This document shows, piece after piece, positions 27,140 to 35,693 of a DNA stretch of 64,000 bases (its first letter is position 1; each line of letters begins with the position of its first letter). This stretch comes from CAZAYP01 sp964489425 [NCBI: uncultured Verrucomicrobiota bacterium]. Lineage in GTDB: Bacteria > Verrucomicrobiota > Kiritimatiellia > RZYC01. Where the stretch lies: positions 18,772 through 82,771 of the forward strand of contig CAZAYP010000016.1 of assembly GCA_964489425.1 (NCBI GenBank), in the 5' to 3' direction. The notes beneath the pieces were generated by a model. It worked only from the letters and a program-made list of their open reading frames with translations. It had not been told where the DNA came from and searched no databases. A program made the position numbers and the translations under genes.

Positions 27140-28372
27140 TCACGGTTTCTTGGCCTGCAGCGCGGGTTGCATCAGGATCCAGAAATCGTCCGGCGCCTCG
27201 GCCTTGCCAATGAAGTACTCGAGCCGCGGTTGCAGGCTCAATGCGACGCTGGCGCTGTTGAAGGCGAGCGTGTAAAAGTCCAGCATGATGCTGTCGTCCG
27301 GCCGGCGATAGGTGGACCAGCCTTCGCACGTGGTCTGGCAGGTCGGCGAGATGTCGCTCCACAAGCTGCAGGACGGCCGGCAGTTGACACAGTCGCGGTA
27401 AGGATACGAGGAGTAGTAATAGTACTCGTCGCACAAGTCGCCGTAGCTGTGGCCGAACTCGTGCAGCGCCATCTCGGGTCCGTAGTACGTGCCGCCGTAA
27501 GCCATGGCATACGAGGACACGCTGTCGGCCTGGTAATCGCCATAGTCGCGGTACCCGCCGCCGCAGTAAGTGGCGGTGTTGTGCACGACCAGGATTTCGT
27601 CATAGGCGTAGCCGGAGCCCGCCGCGGCCGCCAGCACCGACCCCAGCTCGCAACACATCAGGCGCGCCGTGCCGTAACACCCGCACCAGCACCCCAGGGC
27701 GGCCGTGTTTTCGTATACATGCACATTGACTTTCGATTGCGCGGCGTTGAACGGCGACGTGGCCAGGATCAGGTTTTTCATCGCTTCCGCCCGGGCGCGG
27801 AACGTATCCATCTGGGCCGCCTCGTAGCCACTGGCCACGATGAGCAGGTTGAAGTGGCCCGGCTGGGACGGAACCATTTTTGCGGACGTCGATCCGGCCC
27901 GGGGTTCCGGCAGGCGGCACTGGTCTGCCAGGAGCGGTTGCCGACGGTTGACCAGGCGTACGCTGCGTGCGGCTTCGACGGCCGGCAGGAAGATGGCGGT
28001 TTGCGGCAGATCCAGCTTGATGGTATCTGGCCGGGCGCTGCCGGGCGTGGTTTTGTCCCGCGCGTCGGGCGGCGGCACCTGGACGGTGTAGTGGTAATAG
28101 AAGTCGCGGCTGTAGCATACCTCGCCCGCGGCATCCAGCAACTCCGCCCGGAAATCCAAATCTAAATCCAGGGCGTTGGTTGGGCCGGCGGCGTAATGGT
28201 TGGGCAGTTGCCCGGGCGTCACGGCCACGTCCCGGATAATCGGCCATCCGGACTCAAGCACCGTGGACACAATGATCACATGATCATTGCTGGCCGCTTC
28301 GGCAACCAGCCGCGCGCCCGCGAAGACCAGCGCCGCCACACCTGCTTGCCACCATATCTTGTTGCAGTTCAT
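27140..28372 (-). CDS. Secreted zinc metallopeptidase, family M64-like
   Basis: A 410-residue exported protein: signal peptide with hydrophobic core AGVAALVFAGARLVAEA, a beta-sandwich of about 130 residues, then the catalytic domain. FNLLIVASGYEAAQMDTF is the typical M64 beginning, and ALHEFGHSYGDLCDEY contains the HExxHxxGxxxDE zinc site (H304, E305, H308). The region after the zinc site is cysteine-rich (DCVNCRPSCSLW, TCQTTCEGW), suggesting disulfides outside the cell. Family M64 includes an IgA peptidase from gut Clostridium; the substrate here is unknown. Its ATG overlaps the agmatinase stop by four bases, so the two genes are translationally linked. Confidence 0.82.
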   Translation of the reverse strand: MNCNKIWWQAGVAALVFAGARLVAEAASNDHVIIVSTVLESGWPIIRDVAVTPGQLPNHYAAGPTNALDLDLDFRAELLDAAGEVCYSRDFYYHYTVQVPPPDARDKTTPGSARPDTIKLDLPQTAIFLPAVEAARSVRLVNRRQPLLADQCRLPEPRAGSTSAKMVPSQPGHFNLLIVASGYEAAQMDTFRARAEAMKNLILATSPFNAAQSKVNVHVYENTAALGCWCGCYGTARLMCCELGSVLAAAAGSGYAYDEILVVHNTATYCGGGYRDYGDYQADSVSSYAMAYGGTYYGPEMALHEFGHSYGDLCDEYYYYSSYPYRDCVNCRPSCSLWSDISPTCQTTCEGWSTYRRPDDSIMLDFYTLAFNSASVALSLQPRLEYFIGKAEAPDDFWILMQPALQAKKP

Positions 28373-29265
28373 GATGCCTCTTTCCCATAAGCCTGTGACC
28401 GGCTGATCATGCCCATGACATTATAAATCAAGCGCGCCACGGCAAAGTCCGGCGCCGGGAACCCGTCGATGGGCGCCAGTTCGACAAAGTCCATGCCCAC
28501 CACCCGGCGGCCGGCGATGATCCGGTCGAGGATGTTGATCAGGGTGTACCAGGCCAGGCCGCCGGGCTCGGGCGTGCCGGTGGCCGGGATGATCGAAGGG
28601 TCCAGCGCGTCCACGTCGATGGTCAGGTACACTTGCTCGGGAAACCCGGCCGGCAGGGTGAAGGTGCGGCCATCCGTGGCCGCGGCTGCGTCCGCGTCCA
28701 GGTGCGGGATGCCGCGCTCGGTGCGCCAGGCGGCTTCCACGGGCGACAGGCTGCGCACCCCGACTTGGAACAGCGGCAGGCCCAGGTCGACCACCCGGCG
28801 CGCGGCGCAGCCATGGCTCCAGCGCGTGCCCTGGTACGTTTCGCGCAGGTCCGCATGGGCATCAAACTGCACCACGCCAAACACCGCGCCTTCCTGCCGC
28901 AACGCGTGCACCGCGCCGAACGTGATCGTGTGCTCGCCGCCCAGCACCACCGGCACCTGCTGCCAGCGCCGCACCGTGGCCACGCGCTGGCCGATGCGTT
29001 CGAGCACGGTTTCGGACGGCCCGTCGCAGGGCACGGGCGGATGCGTGTAGATCCCGCGTTCCGCGGGCACGCCCTGGCCGTCGTAGACTTCCAGGTATCG
29101 CGAGGCGTCCAGGATTGCGGCCGGGCCCAGCTCCGTGCCCTTGCCGTAGGACACGGTTTTTTCGTACGGCACCGGGATCACGTGGAACAGCGCCTGGTCG
29201 GGCGGCGGCGGCTTGTTTTCGGATCCCAGGAACGGCGGGTAGGGGGATGGTGGCGGAGGATTCAT
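28369..29265 (-). CDS. speB: Agmatinase (ureohydrolase family)
   Basis: A 298-residue ureohydrolase with all manganese motifs: VVLGGEHTITFG, VVQFDAHADLRE, TRWSHGCAARRV and YLTIDVDALDPSIIP. It converts agmatine to putrescine and urea; formiminoglutamase or guanidinobutyrase activity cannot be excluded. The proline-rich N-terminus is unusual but short. GGGAG lies eight bases before the start codon. A cytosolic enzyme placed between two secreted peptidase genes (M14 upstream, M64 overlapping downstream) is an odd operon. Confidence 0.85.
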   Translation of the reverse strand: MNPPPPSPYPPFLGSENKPPPPDQALFHVIPVPYEKTVSYGKGTELGPAAILDASRYLEVYDGQGVPAERGIYTHPPVPCDGPSETVLERIGQRVATVRRWQQVPVVLGGEHTITFGAVHALRQEGAVFGVVQFDAHADLRETYQGTRWSHGCAARRVVDLGLPLFQVGVRSLSPVEAAWRTERGIPHLDADAAAATDGRTFTLPAGFPEQVYLTIDVDALDPSIIPATGTPEPGGLAWYTLINILDRIIAGRRVVGMDFVELAPIDGFPAPDFAVARLIYNVMGMISRSQAYGKEAS

Positions 29266-29310
29266 ATCATGCTCCCGGGCTGTTTGGCGTCCAAGGCCGT
29301 CATATGGATC

Positions 29311-31878
29311 TTACGGCAGGTAGGCGCGGATGCGGTAGAAACGGCCGGTCCACACCAGGCTGTCGGCGACCGACTCAACCCCGTCGTGGCCCGGTAGGTT
29401 GGTGGCCAGCGGCGTCCACCCGGCGGGCTGGCGCAGGTCGGTGCTGGCTTGCACGTCGTAGCGGCGGTTGGACACGGAAGGGAACCGGATCCAGCAGTTG
29501 ACGCTGTCGAACGTGAGCGCGTCAAACTGCAGGCGGCTGGCGTGGCTGGTGGGGATGGTCCCGGTGATGTGTTCCTGCCAGGTAAAGTATCCGTCCTGAT
29601 CCACGTCATTGGTGGCCGCCGCGTCAAAGTTGTTGGTCCACCCGTAGCTGGCCAGCCACCATTTGGGCGTGGAGTTGGTCGCCAGGTCCGGGTCGAACCG
29701 CGCGGTCAGGCTGGCCGGCGCGCTGACCGTCAGGGACAACGCCGGGTTGGTTTCCTGGCCGCCGGGCGCATCGCCCTGCCATTGCACAAAGTGGAAGTAC
29801 GGCGCCGCGCTGGCGGCCACCGCGAGGTTGGTGCCGCGCCGCTGCCACGCCGAGACCGGCGTCACCGTGCCGCACCCGTTGGTGCCCAGCGCCACCCAGT
29901 AGTTGGTCAGCCACTGCCAGGCAATGGTCGTGGTGTTGGAAAGGACAAACGCCGGGATGTTCGTGGTGGTGCCGGTGGCCGGTGCGCTGCCGCTGCCGGT
30001 CCAGCCCCGGCAGAGGTACTGGGTGGTGCCCGCGGTCGCCGGCGACCCGTTCACCCGCGCGGTCACGGTGGTGCCCGCGGCCAGCAGGTGCTGCCCGGCG
30101 GCGGGGTACGGGGTGCCGTGGGCCGAGCTGACATTCAGCGTCACGCTGAGCGCGGCGGCCACGGTCACAAATGCCGCGCTGGGCACGCCCCAGCGGCCGT
30201 TGGTGCCCTGGCTCTCGATCCACACCAGGTGCCGGCCGGGGCTGAGATTGGTGGCCGCGAACGTGACGGTGACCGTTTCGGCGTTGGCGTTGAACGATCC
30301 GTCCACGGCGGTCATGGCGTACAGCACCACGCCGGTGGACCACGACGGCACGTCGAAAGAAAACCGCGCCGCCTTGATCCGGCCGTTCTCGCTCGAGCTG
30401 GAGTAGCGCGTGGCGTCCGCCTTGGCGCGCAGGGTCACGCTGGCGCCGGCCGTGACGCTCGTGGGCGCCACGGTAATCTGCCACGTGTCCGGCCCGGCCG
30501 GGTCCACGTAGGGCCGGCGGCTGGCCTTGCAGGCGTAAAGGAACGCGGGGTAGTTGGACGGCCAGATGGTGCTCTCGAAACTGCTGCAGGGCTCGAAGAA
30601 ATCCGACCCCATCTCAAACGTGTACGCCGCCACGCCCCGCCGGCCGTACAGCCAGTCGTCCGTGCAGCCGCTGGCATAGTACAACCCGCTGCCCGAGGGC
30701 TCGGCCGAATAGCGGTTGTAGAACGCAAACTTGCGGCCCAGGGTCTGGAGCTGGTAGTGGTTGGGCGCCAGGGTGCCGGTCCAGCCCCAGGGGAACAGCA
30801 CCAGGTCGCCGTAGCTGTGCAGGGTAATCATCAGGCCCGTGGCATTGGTGGACGCTACGTCCGTATCGCCGCTGCCGCGCCAGGACGCGAACAGGTTGGT
30901 CATGTAGGTTTCGATCGCCTGTTCCTCGGGCTCGGACGCGGCCGTGGGGCCTTGGTAAAGCTCATCGCATGAGTAGGTGCTGGAGCCGACCACGCCCCAC
31001 TTGAAGTTGGCGTTGCGGTTCAGGTCCGTGCCGTAGTCGCCGCAGCCCGGCGGATACGTGCCGCAACTGCCGCCGTTGGAATAGTTGATGTTCTTGCGCT
31101 GCAGGCAGCCGGTCTCGGCGATCTTGCGGCCGTCCGGGTTGCACTGCGGCACGATGTGCACCTCGTAGAAGTCCACGATGGCGGTGATGTCCGGATCCTT
31201 GCCGTACTGCTGCAGCAGCTGCTCGGCAAACCGCGTGGCGGCTTCGGCCGTGGAATACTCGCGCGCGTGAATGGCGCCGTTGAGGAAGAAGCGTGGCTTG
31301 GGCCCGGCCACGGCGCGGTTGGAGATCTGCAGGACCTTGATGGCAAACCCGTTGGTGCCGCCGGCCGACTGCCGTTTCCAGCTCACGCCAATATTGGTCC
31401 ACACCGCCAGCGTGGGGTAGTTGGAGGCCAGCAGGGCCATGGTGGTGTAGGTTTCTTCCACGGTGCGGTAACAGGTGTAGTCCGGGATGCCGGTGACCCC
31501 GGCCGGCGCCAACCGGCGCGGAACGTACATGCGCGCGGTTTTTTCCGCATCGATTTCCAGCGGCAGGCCGGACCGGACCAGGGCTTCGTATTGGTCCGGC
31601 CGCACGCGGGCCACGAAGTACTGCTCCGCGCGGTGCACCTCCCAGATGTCCAGCGTGGCGGCCCAGGCGTTGAGCACGGCGCGGTCCGGGTAGTACACCC
31701 GCACCACCGTGGCCTGCTCCACCGTCAAGGGTGCGGCCGCCGCGGCCACGGCCAGGACCAGCAGGGCGGCCAGCGCCACGCAAGTTTTCCAAACATTGGA
31801 AAAAAAAGCGGGCGGTTTTCCAAACATTGGAAAATTACGGGACCGGTTTTCCAAACATTGGAAAAGTCGTGCCGGCAT
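29311..31878 (-). CDS. Secreted zinc carboxypeptidase, family M14, with long C-terminal region
   Basis: Up to 855 residues. The catalytic domain (about residues 125-445) shows NGAIHAREYSTAEA with zinc ligands H204 and E207, LHSYGDL with H354, and TFEMGSDF with the general base E422. It removes C-terminal residues from peptides. The C-terminal 400 residues contain beta-domains including a bacterial repeat-like part (RGTNLAVAASAAPYFHFVQW) and end in a verrucomicrobial-style DVDQDGYFTWQEH linker. Start is uncertain: from ATG 31878 the first 33 residues are encoded by three palindromic repeats; an ATG inside the middle repeat (31827) is another option. The hydrophobic signal VALAALLVLAVAAAAA follows the repeats. 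Confidence 0.82.
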   Translation of the reverse strand: MPARLFQCLENRSRNFPMFGKPPAFFSNVWKTCVALAALLVLAVAAAAAPLTVEQATVVRVYYPDRAVLNAWAATLDIWEVHRAEQYFVARVRPDQYEALVRSGLPLEIDAEKTARMYVPRRLAPAGVTGIPDYTCYRTVEETYTTMALLASNYPTLAVWTNIGVSWKRQSAGGTNGFAIKVLQISNRAVAGPKPRFFLNGAIHAREYSTAEAATRFAEQLLQQYGKDPDITAIVDFYEVHIVPQCNPDGRKIAETGCLQRKNINYSNGGSCGTYPPGCGDYGTDLNRNANFKWGVVGSSTYSCDELYQGPTAASEPEEQAIETYMTNLFASWRGSGDTDVASTNATGLMITLHSYGDLVLFPWGWTGTLAPNHYQLQTLGRKFAFYNRYSAEPSGSGLYYASGCTDDWLYGRRGVAAYTFEMGSDFFEPCSSFESTIWPSNYPAFLYACKASRRPYVDPAGPDTWQITVAPTSVTAGASVTLRAKADATRYSSSSENGRIKAARFSFDVPSWSTGVVLYAMTAVDGSFNANAETVTVTFAATNLSPGRHLVWIESQGTNGRWGVPSAAFVTVAAALSVTLNVSSAHGTPYPAAGQHLLAAGTTVTARVNGSPATAGTTQYLCRGWTGSGSAPATGTTTNIPAFVLSNTTTIAWQWLTNYWVALGTNGCGTVTPVSAWQRRGTNLAVAASAAPYFHFVQWQGDAPGGQETNPALSLTVSAPASLTARFDPDLATNSTPKWWLASYGWTNNFDAAATNDVDQDGYFTWQEHITGTIPTSHASRLQFDALTFDSVNCWIRFPSVSNRRYDVQASTDLRQPAGWTPLATNLPGHDGVESVADSLVWTGRFYRIRAYLP
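31785..31865. repeat. Three identical 19-bp palindromes at exact 31-bp spacing
   Basis: TTTTCCAAACATTGGAAAA occurs at 31785-31803, 31816-31834 and 31847-31865 without a mismatch. Each is a perfect 8-bp inverted repeat (TTTTCCAA/TTGGAAAA) around ACA. The start-to-start distance is 31 bp both times, three helical turns. Because 31 is not a multiple of three, the M14 frame reads the three copies in three different frames. Looks like an operator cluster or a species-specific repeat. Confidence 0.85.
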
Positions 31879-31888
31879 GGTTTCTCCC

Positions 31889-32176
31889 TCAGGCGAACAG
31901 GTCCAGGAACTGGCCGCGCATCTGGTCCTGGGCGCGCACCACCTGGGCGCTGGCTTTCATGTAGGAGCCGGCGGTCATCTGGGACACGGTTTCGGTGACC
32001 AGTTCGGGCGGCGCGTCCGTGGTGTGGACCGTGGCACGGACGCCATTGCGGTCCGGTTGGGTGGTCAGGCTGACGCCCTGGGCGTGCGCCTCCCGGTTGG
32101 TGATGTTGGCGGTGTTATGCGCCGACACGTCCAGCATGGTTTCAGCCGCGCGGATCCCTGAAATACCTTGTTCCAT
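31889..32176 (-). CDS. Small flagellar basal-body rod-like protein
   Basis: A 95-residue protein starting MEQGISGIRAAETMLDVSAH; an upstream TTG at 32185 is less likely. Residues 1-30 match the N-terminal rod motif (S-A-H-N-T-A-N-I-x-N), and the C-terminal part (SQMTAGSYMKASAQVVRAQD) matches the rod/hook C-terminal helix (V-x-M-x-x-A-x-x-x-Y-x-A-x-x-x-V). These two helices normally flank a long central domain in FlgB/FlgC/FlgG; here only about 30 residues lie between. No other flagellar gene is in the window. It lies between the M14 gene and the E1-KASIII fusion on the same strand. Orphan remnant or a stand-alone coiled-coil assembly protein. Confidence 0.6.
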   Translation of the reverse strand: MEQGISGIRAAETMLDVSAHNTANITNREAHAQGVSLTTQPDRNGVRATVHTTDAPPELVTETVSQMTAGSYMKASAQVVRAQDQMRGQFLDLFA

Positions 32177-32218
32177 ATTAAACAATAAATTACCCGTTGC
32201 GCGGCCGCTTGTAAAACG

Positions 32219-35200
32219 TCACAGGATCTCGATGACCGCGGCGCCGAAGGTAAACCCGCCGCCGAACGCGCACAGTCCGACCTTGTCGCCTGCCTTGGTG
32301 TGCGGCAGCAGCACCGTCAGCGCCAGCGGGATGGAGTTGGAGGAGGTGTTGCCGTATTCGCGGATGTGGTTGAACATTTTCTCGTTGGGGAACGTGATGT
32401 TGCGGTTGATGCTCTTGCGGATGGCCTCGATGATGCGCTCGTTGGCCTGGTGCGGGACGATCATGGCCAGGTCTTCGATCTTGATGCCCGCAGTTTCGCA
32501 GGCCAGGTCCATCATGTAGGTCATCATCTTGACCGCCATCTTGAACACCGGCTGGCCGGCCATCTCCATGTGCTCGGAGGTTTTCATGAACGGCACGTAG
32601 AGGATTTTCTCGTCGCAGGCCTTGGCCGCCAGCAGGGGCCGGCGCAGCACCAAGTGGACGTTGCCGGTGGGCTGGTCCAGGGTCAGCAGGGTGGCGGTGG
32701 CGGCGTCGCCGAACAGGAACAGGGTGTTCAGGTCCAGGTGGTTCAGGACGCGCGAGAGCGTCTCGGCCGTGATGACCAGCACGCGGCGGTAACGGCCGGC
32801 CTGGAGCATGTCGTACCCGTTTTGCAGCGCGTAGAGGTACCCGGTACAGGCGGCGTTGATGTCGTGCGCCTGGGTGAGCACCTCGGTGCCGGGCGGGGTC
32901 AGCTCGGTGAGCACGCGGCAGGCGAGGGACGGCGTGGCGGACAGCGGCGTGCCGGTGCTGCAGATGATGGCGTCCACCTGGCCGACGGTGAGCTGCTCGC
33001 GGGCCAGCAGGTCGCGGCAAGCCTTGACCGCAAGGGTCAGGACGCTTTCGTTCTCGCCGATCCAATAGCGTTTTTCCACGCCGGTCCGCTGGCGCACGTA
33101 GGACGAGTCCCACTGCGGGAACCCGCGCAGCAGGTCCTTGTTCTCCACCAGGCGTGAGCCCACGGTCGCGCAGACCGAGGAAATATACACCGGCACGCTG
33201 CCCCCGCTGGCGGGCGCGGTTACGGCTATGGCGGCCGGGTGGACTGGCTGGGGCGCGCGGCGTTCGAGCACCGGCCGGCCGGGGTCGGTCGGCGCGCCGC
33301 TGAGCCGCGCGCCGGCCGCGGCGGCCTTGATCTTCACGATCGGCGCGCCCACGGTCACCACGTCGCCCTCGGCGATCAGCAGCTCCACAAGGGTGCCGGC
33401 CACGGGCGCGGAAATGTCCATGGCGGCTTTGTCCGCCTCGACCGACACCAGCAACTGGCCCTCGGCCACGGTTTCCCCGGCCGCGACGTGCAGCTCGGTG
33501 ATGCGCAGGGTCTCGTCCGACGGGCTGGACCCGATGGCCGGGACTACCACCAGGCCGGCTTCCACGCGCGGGGGCGGCTGCCAGGACAGGTCCAGGTCGA
33601 GCAGGGCGGCGGCTTTTTCGAGAATCGTTTTGAACGAGGGCAGCACCGCGAGCTGGTTGGCAAAATGGTAGGGCAGGTAGGTGTCGGCCTGGGCCAGGCG
33701 CGCGAGTTTCACGGCCCCGCCCAGGGCCTCGGCCACGGTGGCCAGGATCTCGGCGCCGATGCCGCAGGTGTGGTTGTCCTCGTGGACCACCAGCAGGCGG
33801 CCGGTCTTGCGCGCGGAGCCGAGCACGGCCGCCTGGTCCCACGGCGAGATGCTGCGCAGGTCCAGGACCTCGGCGCTGGCGCCCACGCGGGCCAGTTCGT
33901 CCGCCGCCTGCTCGCACAGCGGCACGGTGCTGCCGCAGCCCACCAGGGTGAGGTCCGCGCCGGCGCGGCACACGCGCGCTTTGCCGATCGGCACCAGGTG
34001 GCGGTCGAGATCCGCCGAGGTGGTGAAGCGCCGGTCGTTCAGCAGGCTCTTGGGGTACAGGAAAATGGTCGGCCGGCCCGATTCAAACGCCGCGTTGAGC
34101 AGGCCGGCGGCGTCGGCGGCCGTGGCCGGCATGAGCACGTCCACGCCGGGAACGTGCGCCATGACCGCGGTCGGGGTCTGGGCGTGGAACGGCCCCAGCC
34201 CGGGCCGGTACGCGCCGCAGATGGACATGACGATGACCGGGCAGTTCCAGTCGCCAAGGGTCCGCCAGTGCATGCTGCCCAGCTCGGAGATGATCTGGTT
34301 GTAGACCACCGGCAGGAAGTCTGCGAACTGGATCAGCGCCACGGGGCGCTCGCCGGCCAGGGCCCGGCCAATGGCCGCGCCGAGGATGGTGTTCTCGCTG
34401 AGCGGCGAGTTGCGGACTTGCGCCGGGCACTGGCGGCCCAGGCCGCGGGTCAGCCCGAACACGTCGCCCTTGGGATCCTCGATGTCCTCGCCGTAGAGGC
34501 TCACGCGCGGGTCGCGCTGCAGGTGCAGGCGCAGGGTTTCCCGCAGGGCCTCGAGCATGGACAGGTCGCGGCCGGCCTCGTGGCCGCGGTACTCGGCGGC
34601 GCCGGCCTGCAGCTGGTCGGGCAGGGGCTTCTTGGCCGTGAACACGGGCGTGGGCTCCGCTTCGTCGCGGATGGCCTTGTAGGCGGCGTCCACGCGGGCC
34701 GCGGCCTCCGTGTCGATGGCGTCCAGGGTGGCCTGGGCCACGCCCGCGGCGCGCAGGTGGCCGGCCAGCAGGGCGAGGGGATCGGCCGCCTGGATGCGGG
34801 CGATGTCCTCCGCGGGGCGGTACACGCGGTGGTCGTCGGCGTTCGTGTGGCTGCCGAGCCGCTCGACGCGCGCCACCACCAGGCGCGGCCCGCGGTCGGC
34901 GCGCATGGCCGCGATGACCGGCGCCATGGCCGTATGCAACGCCACCGGGTCGCTGCCGCTGACCCGCAGGATGGGCAGGCCGTAAAACTCGGCCGCCGGG
35001 CCCGCGGGCAGGTCGTACCACGTGCGGCCGGCGGTGGGCGTGGACAGCGCGTACTGGTTGTCTTCCACCATGAACAGGACCGGCAGGCAGGACCGGACCG
35101 CTTCGGCAATGGCTTCGAGCACTTCGCCTTCCTGGGTGCCGCCGTCGCCAAGGGCGCAGTAGACGATGGGCCGCGCCGGATCCGCCTTGACGGCCATGGC

Positions 35201-35566
35201 CACGCCCACGGCCTGGAGCGCGTTGTTGCCCACGACGGTCGGGGAGCTCAGGATCTGGAGCGCCCGGTTGCCGGGAAATCCAGGCATGCGCCGGCCGGCC
35301 GAGGGGGCGGACGGCTTGCCCAGGAACGAGGCAATGGTTTTCTCGAACTTCTCGCCGCGCGCGAGGACCAGCGCCAGGTCGCGGTAATGGCAGTGCAGCC
35401 AGTCCGCCGGGGTCAGCAGCGGCGCCAGGGCCGCCAGGCCCTCGTGGCCGGTGCAGGGCACGTAGAACGGCGCCTCGCCGCGCTGGGCAATGGCCTCGGC
35501 CAGCAAGTCCAGCCTGCGGGCCATGACCATCGGCCGGTATATCGTCAGCATGAGCTCTTTGTCCAT
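32219..35566 (-). CDS. Fusion: 2-oxo acid dehydrogenase E1 alpha + E1 beta + lipoyl domain + ketoacyl-ACP synthase III
   Basis: One 1115-residue chain with four parts. Residues 1-310: E1 alpha with the thiamine diphosphate motif G140-D-G...N170 (ALGDGGTQEGE to VEDN). Residues 335-660: E1 beta (YGEDIEDPKGDVFGLTRGL, VVHEDNHTCGIGAEI). Residues 675-750: a lipoyl domain with VSVEADKAAMDISAP, the lipoyl lysine being K713. Residues 790-1115: KAS III with catalytic C907 (INAACTGY), H1039 (VPHQANERI) and N1073 (EYGNTSSNS). E1 decarboxylates a keto acid and acylates lipoate; KAS III condenses an acyl-CoA with malonyl-ACP. The order suggests making and using a branched or aromatic primer for fatty acid synthesis; no E2 acyltransferase core or E3 is nearby. 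The frame is open throughout, with no frameshift. Confidence 0.88.
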   Translation of the reverse strand: MDKELMLTIYRPMVMARRLDLLAEAIAQRGEAPFYVPCTGHEGLAALAPLLTPADWLHCHYRDLALVLARGEKFEKTIASFLGKPSAPSAGRRMPGFPGNRALQILSSPTVVGNNALQAVGVAMAVKADPARPIVYCALGDGGTQEGEVLEAIAEAVRSCLPVLFMVEDNQYALSTPTAGRTWYDLPAGPAAEFYGLPILRVSGSDPVALHTAMAPVIAAMRADRGPRLVVARVERLGSHTNADDHRVYRPAEDIARIQAADPLALLAGHLRAAGVAQATLDAIDTEAAARVDAAYKAIRDEAEPTPVFTAKKPLPDQLQAGAAEYRGHEAGRDLSMLEALRETLRLHLQRDPRVSLYGEDIEDPKGDVFGLTRGLGRQCPAQVRNSPLSENTILGAAIGRALAGERPVALIQFADFLPVVYNQIISELGSMHWRTLGDWNCPVIVMSICGAYRPGLGPFHAQTPTAVMAHVPGVDVLMPATAADAAGLLNAAFESGRPTIFLYPKSLLNDRRFTTSADLDRHLVPIGKARVCRAGADLTLVGCGSTVPLCEQAADELARVGASAEVLDLRSISPWDQAAVLGSARKTGRLLVVHEDNHTCGIGAEILATVAEALGGAVKLARLAQADTYLPYHFANQLAVLPSFKTILEKAAALLDLDLSWQPPPRVEAGLVVVPAIGSSPSDETLRITELHVAAGETVAEGQLLVSVEADKAAMDISAPVAGTLVELLIAEGDVVTVGAPIVKIKAAAAGARLSGAPTDPGRPVLERRAPQPVHPAAIAVTAPASGGSVPVYISSVCATVGSRLVENKDLLRGFPQWDSSYVRQRTGVEKRYWIGENESVLTLAVKACRDLLAREQLTVGQVDAIICSTGTPLSATPSLACRVLTELTPPGTEVLTQAHDINAACTGYLYALQNGYDMLQAGRYRRVLVITAETLSRVLNHLDLNTLFLFGDAATATLLTLDQPTGNVHLVLRRPLLAAKACDEKILYVPFMKTSEHMEMAGQPVFKMAVKMMTYMMDLACETAGIKIEDLAMIVPHQANERIIEAIRKSINRNITFPNEKMFNHIREYGNTSSNSIPLALTVLLPHTKAGDKVGLCAFGGGFTFGAAVIEIL

Positions 35567-35693
35567 AACCTCTTCCTGCCGTCCGCGGTCACGCGGAGGC
35601 TGACTTGTAATACTTAATCAAAGCCGCGGCGCGAGGCAAGCGCAACCGGCAGCCGCCGCCGCTTTTTTGCTGCATCGGCCGCCTCCGGGCGAT

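Noticed and set aside
31785-31865. CRISPR array
   Set aside because: Only three units, with 12-bp intervals and palindromic units; no cas genes. No other array-like repeat is in the window.
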